A DNA stretch of 5,358 nt from contig JAFGWQ010000050.1 of assembly GCA_016937075.1 (NCBI GenBank), positions 1 to 5,358 of the forward strand, written 5' to 3'. The notes beneath the pieces were generated by a model that saw only the letters and a program-made list of their open reading frames with translations, searched no databases and was not told the DNA's origin. The position numbers and the translations under genes are program-made. This document shows, piece after piece, positions 1 to 5,309 of the stretch (positions within the stretch are counted from its first letter, which is position 1; every line of letters begins with the position of its first letter). The stretch comes from Campylobacterales bacterium. GTDB lineage: Bacteria > Campylobacterota > Campylobacteria > Campylobacterales > Sulfurovaceae.

Positions 1-10
1 AATTGTAGAA

Positions 11-86
11 TGGTGGAGCATAGCGGGATCGAACCGCTGACCTCTTCGCTGCCAGCGAAGCGCTCTCCCAGCTGAGCTAATGCCCC
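11..86 (-). tRNA. tRNA-Ala (anticodon GGC)
   Basis: The reverse complement folds into a complete 76-nt cloverleaf. The acceptor stem GGGGCAT/ATGCTCC contains the G3:U70 wobble pair that is the main identity element for alanyl-tRNA synthetase. The D-arm is GCTC/GAGC. The anticodon stem CTTCG/CGAAG encloses the loop CTGGCAG, with anticodon GGC at 51-53. The T-arm is AGCGG/CCGCT with loop TTCGATC. Discriminator A73 is followed by an encoded CCA (11-13). It reads GCC/GCU alanine codons. It lies downstream of, and in the same direction as, the thiolase-like gene, but has its own -10 element. Confidence 0.98.
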
Positions 87-105
87 ACAACTTAGGAGTT
101 GAAAT

Positions 106-114
106 TTTATACCA
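106..114 (-). promoter_or_regulatory. Extended -10 promoter for tRNA-Ala
   Basis: The minus strand reads TGGTATAAA, that is TGn followed by a 5/6 match to TATAAT. This predicts a start near position 99, 13 nt before the mature 5' end of the tRNA. No clear -35 is visible, which is normal for housekeeping promoters in Campylobacterota. The tRNA may also receive read-through from the gene upstream. Confidence 0.6.
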
Positions 115-116
115 TC

Positions 117-137
117 AAAACCTAAAATAAGCTTAGG
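117..137 (-). terminator. Weak terminator-like hairpin after the thiolase-like gene
   Basis: On the minus strand CCTAAG (137-132), a 5-nt loop and TTTAGG (126-121) form a 6-bp stem including one G-U pair, followed by TTTT. The left arm contains the TAA stop codon of the gene. The stem is short and AT-rich, so termination would be partial at best and some transcripts may continue into the tRNA. Confidence 0.3.
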
Positions 138-1116
138 CATTGAAAAAATATTTGTGCGTATCTTGCTTGGAAGCAAATGGCGTAACTGAGTAAATCTCAT
201 CACCGATGATTACATCGTACAATTGATCTTTGTTGCTTTTGGCGTAAGTAATGGCTATTCGTGCGGCTAGTTCCTTGTCCGCGGGTAAGGCAGATGTACT
301 GATAAGAGAAAACGGACCGATCACCGGTAGTGTGAATGGGATATATTTGCTGCTCTTGATCTCTTTGAGTGTTTCATTGTCCGCTTCGTCTCTCCCGACT
401 ATCAGTTTAGCCCCCTCAGGAAGCCTGAAATGCCGTCCAAATTTGAGTATCTCTATATCTTGTACATCAAAACTATCATGCGAGATGTGTTCCCTGATAC
501 GCTGGCTATAATGGATATCGGTTAGCAAACACCCTCCTCCCGGACTTTCATACTCTTCCCATCCATGCTCTGCAGCTATGGCAATCTGCCTATCTCTGCT
601 TCTGCCGGATATATCAAGCAGTTTTTCTCTATCCACCCAACCCTCTATCTCTGGTGTCGTAGGCTCCATGAGCTTGGCCGAGAGCGGTCTAAGTATAAGT
701 TTTTCGCTCTCATCATTTGCTAAACGGCTTACCAGCTTCATGGCATCACTTCGTTGGCTCATAGGGCGTTGGCCTAGCACTTCACCCGTGATAATAAAAG
801 ATGCATCAAGCTCACCCATAAGCTCTTTGGCGATACGAAACATGTACCCATGGCAATCTATGCACGGATTGAAATTTTTGCCGTATCCATAGACCGGATT
901 AAAAAGGATTTTTTGTATATACTCTTCTCTCACATCTATAGCGCGAAATGAAGCCCCGGCTATTGATGCCCTTTGTCTTAGGATATCATCGATATCCTTC
1001 TTGCCGCCAAAACCTATCTTGATATGTAAAGCTATAACCTCTATGCCCATATCGGCGACTGTTTTTGCCGCCAGCATACTGTCTAAACCCCCACTAAATA
1101 ATGCCAATGCTCTCAT
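133..1116 (-). CDS. PP-loop tRNA thiolase-like protein (MnmA/ThiI-related) with C-terminal NFACT-R-like domain
   Basis: The 327-aa protein opens with the ATP-pyrophosphatase P-loop SGGLDS (residues 8-13). It then carries PCIDCH (C85, C88), GEVLGQRPMSQ (111-121) and PGGGCLLT (C196). The PP-loop plus paired cysteines on either side of the adenylation core is the layout of the MnmA/ThiI family, which adenylates a tRNA uridine and replaces its oxygen with sulfur. From about residue 215 (LKFGRHFRL, then KLIVGRDEADNETL) it matches my memory of the NFACT-R_2 RNA-binding domain, reported fused to ThiI-like enzymes and predicted to act in RNA modification. It is probably cytoplasmic. It is not the canonical MnmA, whose C-terminal barrels are absent. 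The ATG at 1114-1116 lies inside the end of dnaG (23-nt overlap). A good Shine-Dalgarno, AGGAG at 1129-1133, stands 12 nt upstream, so translation is probably coupled to dnaG. The exact tRNA or other RNA target is unknown. Confidence 0.85.
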   Translation of the reverse strand: MRALALFSGGLDSMLAAKTVADMGIEVIALHIKIGFGGKKDIDDILRQRASIAGASFRAIDVREEYIQKILFNPVYGYGKNFNPCIDCHGYMFRIAKELMGELDASFIITGEVLGQRPMSQRSDAMKLVSRLANDESEKLILRPLSAKLMEPTTPEIEGWVDREKLLDISGRSRDRQIAIAAEHGWEEYESPGGGCLLTDIHYSQRIREHISHDSFDVQDIEILKFGRHFRLPEGAKLIVGRDEADNETLKEIKSSKYIPFTLPVIGPFSLISTSALPADKELAARIAITYAKSNKDQLYDVIIGDEIYSVTPFASKQDTHKYFFNA

Positions 1117-2755
1117 GGTCTACCATCTCTCCTCTTTCCAACTTGGGTATGATCTCTGTTTTAATCGCTCTGATCAAAAGTGCTTTTCTTCCAAACGATA
1201 TAGTAGTATCTGCTGTAATGCTTTTTAGTTTGTCTTCATAATATTTGATTAGAAAATTTCTCAATGCCTTTTGCAAATCGGCTTCACTCATCACTTTGGC
1301 ATGCTCATTAAGTGAGAGTTGCCGCACAAGTTGGTGCTCGCTATCCCCAATGATAATAGCTTGAAAATACTCTTCATATATCCCAAACATCGCAGGATGT
1401 ACGATATTTAACACATCATCTATCATTCTTGGATACTCTAGCAATGTTTTGAGCAGACTTAGCTGTTCTATATCATACTTGGTTTGTTTTGAAATTGTGG
1501 GCATAAACTTTTGAGCGTTTTTGCCTTTGCCGAACAGTGCCGTTGACACGCCAAGCGTTGATGCCGCAAAAGGTATATAAGACTCTTGCAAAATATCGCT
1601 AAGTCCTGAGAGATATGACCTCACAGCTCCGAATGCACTCTCTTTTTCTTTCGGGTTAGATAGGTCGTATCCGCTGCCGAGTTTCTCTATGACAAACTCA
1701 ATTAACGGTTTATATTCTCTAAGCAGCTTTGCTGCTAGTTCTGTTTCGCCCTTTGATATCAAATCAGCCGGGTCTTGGCCATTTGGGAAAAGTACTACCC
1801 CTCCGTCAAATCCGGCAAGAGAGAGCATTTGAGCAGCTTTTAGTGCAGCAGCAATCCCGGCCTTGTCCCCATCATATGCCAATACGATCTTTGGATCACC
1901 CTTCCGTAATAGCGGTAAATGTTCGCTCGTAAGTGCTGTACCAAGGGTGGCGACTGCTTCTTTGAACCCTCCTTGATGGAGCATGACCACATCTAGATAA
2001 CCTTCGCAAATGATGATTTTCTTTGAAGCATAGATGTGCTCTTTTGCCTGATGATAACCATATAAAAGGCGGGATTTATTGAACAGTTTCGTTTGCGGGG
2101 AATTGATATATTTAGCCGGATGGTTTGAAATGGTTCGTCCGCCAAATCCTACCAATCCACCGCTTGGAGAATATATAGGGAATGTGATCCTTTCAACCAA
2201 CCTCGCATACCTGCCATCCTCTCCTGTGGCTATGATACCGGCTTCTTCAGCAGTACCAAGAGGAATGAGAGTAGAATGCAAAAAATTCATCACTTCATTT
2301 CCTGATGGAACGAAACCTACACCGAATGCCTCTATAGAATTTTGATTGATCCCGCGCTCATGGAGATACGATAAAGCATTATTTGCATGACTTAAATTTT
2401 TGACATACCATGTCTGCATCGCTTCAAGCACTCTTTTTGCTTCACTGTAATCACCCTTGCCCTCACTATATCTAAGCGAAACATTGAACATGGAAGCTAA
2501 CTTTTCTACCGCCTCAGGATAGGTAAGTTTTTCTAATTCCATCACGAATTTGATGCTGTCTCCGCCTACCCCGCAACCAAAGCAATGGTATATCTGCTTG
2601 CTTGGACTGACCACAAAAGATGCTGTTTTTTCGCCATGAAACGGGCAACAAGCCTTGTAATTTGCCCCTGCTTTTTTGAGCTCTATATAATTGCCTATCA
2701 CATCAACAATATCAATGGTATTTTTGAGCGTTTCTATCGAAGCTGTATCTATCAT
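1094..2755 (-). CDS. dnaG: DNA primase DnaG
   Basis: DnaG makes the RNA primers for chromosome replication and works with the DnaB helicase at the fork. The 553-aa product has all expected parts. The CHC2 zinc-binding domain uses C37, H40, C58 and C61. The RNA-polymerase core has VERITFPI (about 188-195), GFGGRTIS (203-210) and KYINSPQTKLF (215-225). The TOPRIM metal site is EGYLDVV (E251), AYDGDKAG (D295, D297) and QDPADL (D328). A helical C-terminal region from about 400 is the likely DnaB-binding part. The length is close to the H. pylori enzyme. I chose the ATG at 2753-2755 because MIDTASIETLKN is where DnaG homology begins. The open frame continues 45 codons further upstream, but that stretch is hydrophobic, not DnaG-like, and crosses the divergent promoter and the neighbouring gene. 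No Shine-Dalgarno precedes this ATG, and a -10 element places the transcript start on it. The last 23 nt overlap the thiolase-like gene. Confidence 0.97.
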   Translation of the reverse strand: MIDTASIETLKNTIDIVDVIGNYIELKKAGANYKACCPFHGEKTASFVVSPSKQIYHCFGCGVGGDSIKFVMELEKLTYPEAVEKLASMFNVSLRYSEGKGDYSEAKRVLEAMQTWYVKNLSHANNALSYLHERGINQNSIEAFGVGFVPSGNEVMNFLHSTLIPLGTAEEAGIIATGEDGRYARLVERITFPIYSPSGGLVGFGGRTISNHPAKYINSPQTKLFNKSRLLYGYHQAKEHIYASKKIIICEGYLDVVMLHQGGFKEAVATLGTALTSEHLPLLRKGDPKIVLAYDGDKAGIAAALKAAQMLSLAGFDGGVVLFPNGQDPADLISKGETELAAKLLREYKPLIEFVIEKLGSGYDLSNPKEKESAFGAVRSYLSGLSDILQESYIPFAASTLGVSTALFGKGKNAQKFMPTISKQTKYDIEQLSLLKTLLEYPRMIDDVLNIVHPAMFGIYEEYFQAIIIGDSEHQLVRQLSLNEHAKVMSEADLQKALRNFLIKYYEDKLKSITADTTISFGRKALLIRAIKTEIIPKLERGEMVDHESIGII

Positions 2756-2761
2756 CTCATC

Positions 2762-2770
2762 ATTATAGCA
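2762..2770 (-). promoter_or_regulatory. Extended -10 promoter of dnaG
   Basis: The minus strand reads TGCTATAAT, a perfect extended -10. Counting six bases from the hexamer puts +1 at 2755, the A of the dnaG ATG, so the predicted mRNA is leaderless. It forms one arm of the palindrome shared with the divergent promoter. Confidence 0.7.
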
Positions 2771-2774
2771 AATT

Positions 2775-2783
2775 TGGTATAAT
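2775..2783 (+). promoter_or_regulatory. Extended -10 promoter of the TPR-rnhA operon
   Basis: TGGTATAAT is a perfect extended -10. It predicts a start at about 2790 and a 27-nt leader before the ATG at 2817. It faces away from the dnaG promoter, and the two predicted starts are only about 35 bp apart. No -35 box is evident. Confidence 0.7.
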
Positions 2784-2816
2784 CTTAGCAGATACAGCCA
2801 AAAAGGTATAACCAAA

Positions 2817-3839
2817 ATGGAACATATTTTACCAAAATACAATGATCCGCTATTTAGTATCTTGCTTATTGTAGGTTTAGGTTTTGTCATTGCTGTAACG
2901 GTTTACATTTGGGAAGTATATTCAAAACAAAAAGAACATAATTCATTATTGAATTTTTTAGAAAAATTTGAAAGCAGCGAATGCAATATAAATACAAAAG
3001 ATCTCATATACGAAGAACATATGCTCACCCCGTTATCAACCTTAGCTAAAGCGTTCGAACACAATGGAGAGTATCAAAAAGCTATAGAGATATATCTCTA
3101 TCTAATCAAAAACATAAACGAAGAGCTGCCACAGCTTGAACTTATGGAACATTTAGGCAATACTTACTTTCATGCAGGATTTTTAGAAAGAGCAAAAACT
3201 ATTTATCTAGATATATTATCAAAAAGACCAAGAAGTATATATATACTATATTCATTAGAGATAATATATGAACTAATGCATGATTTTAACAAAGCCAAAG
3301 AGACTTTAGTGCCTCTTAAAACAATGGGCGAAGACACAACTAGCCTAGAAGCTTTTTTAGAATTAGAGACGCTTATATCCGATAAAAAAATGTCCAAAGA
3401 AGATAAGAGCAATAAATTAGTAGAATTATACAAACTTTATCCATCGCTTTATCGTCCAATAATGGAACAGATTTTCCGCAATGATCATACAAAGGCATGG
3501 AATATTTTTGATGAAAATAGAATAGAAGATATTTTGGATATTTTGTGGTTCTTGGATAATGAGAAGCTAGATATGAATATTATAAACACATATGAATCTC
3601 TAAAAGTACTATATTATATCAAAGGTATTGAAGATACTTTATCGCACACTTGTGGTATATTCAGCCTTGATATGCTTGCCATTGCCAAAAACTATGGGTA
3701 TGATAAAGGTGAACTATATTTTTCATATATTTGCAATAATTGCAGACATACATTTCCTGTTAGCTTCAAAAGATGTCCAAACTGTAAAGCTATCAATTCA
3801 ATAAAAGTGGAGGAACAAATTGCAAAAGCAACAACGTAA
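2817..3839 (+). CDS. Membrane-anchored TPR protein with C-terminal four-Cys metal-binding module (LapB/YciM-like)
   Basis: The 340-aa protein has one N-terminal transmembrane helix (about residues 12-31). At least three TPR-like helical repeats follow (about 73-101, 107-137 and 139-171), then a less regular helical region. The C-terminus has two CxxC knuckles, C306/C309 and C320/C323, in the pattern C-x2-C-x10-C-x2-C, with the second knuckle reading RCPNCKA. An N-terminal anchor, cytoplasmic TPRs and a rubredoxin-like tail is the architecture of E. coli LapB (YciM), which ties LpxC proteolysis by FtsH to lipopolysaccharide synthesis. Sequence identity beyond the architecture is weak, so the LapB role is an inference. 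The predicted leader carries only a weak AAGG at 2803-2806. The gene is markedly AT-rich compared with dnaG. Its final 20 nt overlap rnhA, and it heads the rightward operon. In Campylobacter and Helicobacter, as I recall, a TPR gene occupies the same place next to rnhA. Confidence 0.8.
   Translation: MEHILPKYNDPLFSILLIVGLGFVIAVTVYIWEVYSKQKEHNSLLNFLEKFESSECNINTKDLIYEEHMLTPLSTLAKAFEHNGEYQKAIEIYLYLIKNINEELPQLELMEHLGNTYFHAGFLERAKTIYLDILSKRPRSIYILYSLEIIYELMHDFNKAKETLVPLKTMGEDTTSLEAFLELETLISDKKMSKEDKSNKLVELYKLYPSLYRPIMEQIFRNDHTKAWNIFDENRIEDILDILWFLDNEKLDMNIINTYESLKVLYYIKGIEDTLSHTCGIFSLDMLAIAKNYGYDKGELYFSYICNNCRHTFPVSFKRCPNCKAINSIKVEEQIAKATT
3809..3814 (+). promoter_or_regulatory. Ribosome binding site deciding the rnhA TTG start
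   Basis: GGAGGA lies inside the last codons of the TPR gene with its GGAGG core 6 nt before TTG at 3820-3822. It is the strongest Shine-Dalgarno in the window, and no in-frame ATG precedes the conserved RNase H core. This fixes the unusual start. Confidence 0.8.
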
Positions 3840-4263
3840 AACGATAACTCTCTATTCTGACGGTTCAAGCCTAGGCAATCCTGGACCCGGAGGATATGGT
3901 GGGATACTTGAGTTTCAAGGACATTGTAAACATTTCAGTGGTGGCGAAGCACATACTACAAACAATCGAATGGAACTTATGGGGGTTATCGAAGGACTAA
4001 AACTTATAAAAGAGCCTTGTAACGTGATTATAATTTCTGATAGCAGTTATGTTGTCAATGCTATCAACAAATGGTTGCCAGGCTGGATAGCTAAAAATTT
4101 TGCTAAAGTAAAAAATGTCGATTTGTGGAAAATGTACATAGATGCTTCTGCTCCTCATACTATTAGCGCTCAATGGGTGCGTGGGCATAACGGACATATT
4201 GAGAATGAACTCTGCGACCAAATGGCAAAAGCAGAAGCTATGAAATTTAAGGAATGGCTATGA
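3820..4263 (+). CDS. rnhA: Ribonuclease HI
   Basis: RNase HI cuts the RNA strand of RNA/DNA hybrids, removing primers and R-loops in the cytoplasm. The 147-aa product has the complete active site: D14 in LYSDGSSLGNPGPGGYGG, E52 in TTNNRMEL, D74 in ISDSSYV, H123 in VRGHNGH and D133 in NELCDQMA. The spacings match the E. coli D10/E48/D70/H124/D134 set, and NKWLPGW corresponds to the basic substrate-binding region. Translation starts at TTG. The start overlaps the TPR gene by 20 nt and the stop overlaps the next gene as ATGA, so all three are probably cotranscribed and translationally coupled. In Helicobacter and Campylobacter I recall rnc and aroC following rnhA. Here two cell-wall enzymes follow instead. 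Confidence 0.96.
   Translation: MQKQQRKTITLYSDGSSLGNPGPGGYGGILEFQGHCKHFSGGEAHTTNNRMELMGVIEGLKLIKEPCNVIIISDSSYVVNAINKWLPGWIAKNFAKVKNVDLWKMYIDASAPHTISAQWVRGHNGHIENELCDQMAKAEAMKFKEWL
4249..4253 (+). promoter_or_regulatory. Ribosome binding site deciding the rlpA-like start
   Basis: AAGGA ends directly before the ATG at 4254 but sits 6 nt before the ATG at 4260. The spacing favours 4260, which also gives the classic ATGA overlap with the rnhA stop and an MRTK signal-peptide n-region. Confidence 0.6.
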
Positions 4264-4670
4264 GAACCAAATTTAGTTTGCAAATATTGTCAATATGTTT
4301 GACAATTGCCGGTGCAATAGCTATGCCAAGTGATATCAATGTGACAGATGCTGAAAATAATAGATCAAAACAATATAAACAAATAGCGTGCGGTAAATGC
4401 AGTTGGTACGGTTCAAAATTTAACGGCAGCCGTACTGCTAGCGGAGAGAGATTTGACAGCACGCAAAAAACTGCTGCACACAAAACTCTTCCTTTCGGTA
4501 CTCTCCTAAGAGTAACCGATACCAAAACAGACAAAAGTGTGATAGTTAGAGTAAACGACAGAGGTCCATGGGTGAAACATAGGGTGCTTGATATCTCTCA
4601 AGCAGCAGCCAAAGAACTTGGGGTAGTTGGCAGGGGTGTATTCCATGCCAAAATAGAATTAGTGAAATAG
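4260..4670 (+). CDS. Short RlpA-type septal ring lytic transglycosylase (double-psi beta-barrel)
   Basis: RlpA proteins cleave peptidoglycan glycan strands, preferring stem-peptide-free (denuded) glycan at the division septum. The 136-aa product has an N-terminal signal peptide (basic MRTK, hydrophobic 5-21, likely cleavage after AIA). No lipobox is present, so it should be a soluble periplasmic or secreted protein, not a lipoprotein. Residues 48-135 form the RlpA barrel with SWYG, RTASGERFD, TAAHKTLPFGT, VNDRGPW and the DISQAAAKELG segment. E63, H74 and D100 fall at the same spacing (11 and 26) as the catalytic E/H/D reported for Pseudomonas RlpA, as I recall it. The SPOR domain found in many RlpAs is absent, so septal targeting by denuded glycan is not evident. 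C44 and C47 form a CxxC just before the barrel. The gene overlaps rnhA by 4 nt and lies 8 nt before a second predicted wall hydrolase. A start at 4254 (138 aa) is the alternative. Confidence 0.88.
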   Translation: MRTKFSLQILSICLTIAGAIAMPSDINVTDAENNRSKQYKQIACGKCSWYGSKFNGSRTASGERFDSTQKTAAHKTLPFGTLLRVTDTKTDKSVIVRVNDRGPWVKHRVLDISQAAAKELGVVGRGVFHAKIELVK

Positions 4671-4678
4671 GTATTGGT

Positions 4679-5254
4679 ATGAGATTTTTTTACATATTTA
4701 TCTTTGGTACAATATTGGCTAGTGCTAATGAAAGTGTTTACGGTGAAGTCAAAAGTATAATTGCCATCATGGAGTCATCCAATAAACATACCGTAGTTAA
4801 TCGTAACGGTTTTTTAGGTAAATATCAATTTGGTGCTATGAGCTTGGTTGATATTGGATTTTTGAAATTAGAAAACTATAGAGCTTTGACTTATACCAAA
4901 AAAACTAAAACTAGAGCAGCCAAAGTCATGTGGAAAGATGGATATAATCTCACAAAGTTTCTAGACGATCCAAATAATTGGAATATCGAAGGCGGAAAAC
5001 AGGCTTTTTTAAATAGTACTGAACTTCAAGACAAAGCAATGGATAAAATGCTTAGAATAAATACAAAAAGACTTTCACAAAAAGGCTTTGATCTCGGCAA
5101 TCCGTCGTTTGCCAAATCTATGCTGATAGCATCACATTTTGGCGGCGTAGGCAGTGCGGAAAAATACTCAAAAGAGCACAAGGATTACAAAGATGACTTT
5201 GGCACCAGCATATCAAAGTACTACAACGCAGGAAAGGGACACTATAACCCATAA
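4679..5254 (+). CDS. Secreted lysozyme-like / lytic transglycosylase-like protein
   Basis: The 191-aa product starts with a signal peptide (MRFFYIFIFGTILASA, likely cleavage after A16). The mature part resembles lysozyme-superfamily transglycosylases in motif order. E32 in IIAIMESSN sits where the catalytic Glu of SLT and goose-type enzymes occurs, before NRNGFLGKYQFGAMSL (41-56, compare the GLMQ motif). NWNIEGGKQAFLN (100-112) and TELQDKAM (114-121) look like family-specific signatures. ASHFGGVGSAEKY (151-163) corresponds to the later AYNxG-type motif, and the tail is SKYYNAGKG. I recall similar unnamed proteins annotated as transglycosylase-SLT or peptidoglycan-binding proteins, but I do not recognise a named gene. 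It follows the RlpA-like gene by 8 nt with a weak TAGG ribosome site. It probably cuts or remodels peptidoglycan in the periplasm, or is exported to act on other cells. The enzymatic assignment is inference. Confidence 0.65.
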   Translation: MRFFYIFIFGTILASANESVYGEVKSIIAIMESSNKHTVVNRNGFLGKYQFGAMSLVDIGFLKLENYRALTYTKKTKTRAAKVMWKDGYNLTKFLDDPNNWNIEGGKQAFLNSTELQDKAMDKMLRINTKRLSQKGFDLGNPSFAKSMLIASHFGGVGSAEKYSKEHKDYKDDFGTSISKYYNAGKGHYNP

Positions 5255-5256
5255 TA

Positions 5257-5265
5257 TGCTATAAT
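5257..5265 (+). promoter_or_regulatory. Extended -10 promoter for a gene beyond the right edge
   Basis: TGCTATAAT begins just after the preceding stop codon and is identical over nine bases to the dnaG -10. It predicts a start near 5272, so the hairpin at 5279-5309 would lie at the very 5' end of the transcript. The downstream gene is not in the window. An ATG at 5336 (M V V S L K H) has no ribosome site and cannot be confirmed. Confidence 0.5.
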
Positions 5266-5278
5266 AAAAGCCAAATTA

Positions 5279-5309
5279 AGCCGTTTTATAAAGAATAACT
5301 GAAACGGCT
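5279..5309 (+). other. Stem-loop: leader structure or weak terminator
   Basis: AGCCGTTT (5279-5286) and AAACGGCT (5302-5309) pair perfectly over 8 bp. The stem extends by a G-U and an A-U pair to leave an 11-nt loop. The following bases are CAAATTTTAAAA rather than an uninterrupted T-tract, so it is a poor intrinsic terminator for the rightward operon. Its position 7 nt after a predicted transcription start makes a 5' leader hairpin equally likely. Apart from this hairpin and the -10 element, I see nothing recognisable in 5255-5358. Confidence 0.5.

Larger units (their letters stand above)
2762..2783. repeat. 22-bp near-perfect palindrome formed by two divergent -10 elements
   Basis: ATTATAGCAAA (2762-2772) and TTTGGTATAAT (2773-2783) are inverted copies matching at 10 of 11 positions, with no spacer. 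Each arm contains an extended -10 pointing outwards. The symmetry could simply arise from the two promoters abutting at an A/T-rich centre, or it could also serve a dimeric regulator. Confidence 0.75.

Noticed and set aside
11..60. tRNA-Ala 3' end as an integration attachment site
   Set aside because: No integrase, direct repeat of the tRNA 3' end or phage gene is visible, and only 10 bases lie beyond CCA.
88..101. CAACT-TAGG-AGTTG hairpin between the tRNA and its promoter
   Set aside because: The stem is only five AT-rich base pairs with no T-tract, and it overlaps the short tRNA leader. It is probably chance.
133..1116. Thiolase-like protein as argininosuccinate synthase or QueC
   Set aside because: It shares only the PP-loop with those families. 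The paired cysteines and the NFACT-R-like tail point to RNA thiolation instead.
2756..2890. Upstream extension of the dnaG frame to 598 aa
   Set aside because: The extra 45 residues are hydrophobic and unlike any DnaG N-terminus, and they run antisense through the promoter and the start of the TPR gene.
3203..3433. Antisense and other overlapping open frames across the window (for example 251-511, 578-892, 2079-2345, 3203-3433, 3997-4221, 4247-4534)
   Set aside because: Each lies within a well-supported gene in another frame and encodes low-complexity or non-homologous sequence. They are shadows of the true reading frames.
4254..4259. ATG at 4254 as the rlpA-like start
   Set aside because: AAGGA ends directly before it, which is too close for ribosome binding. 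The ATG at 4260 has proper spacing and an MRTK n-region. The two differ by only two residues, so this remains a preference.
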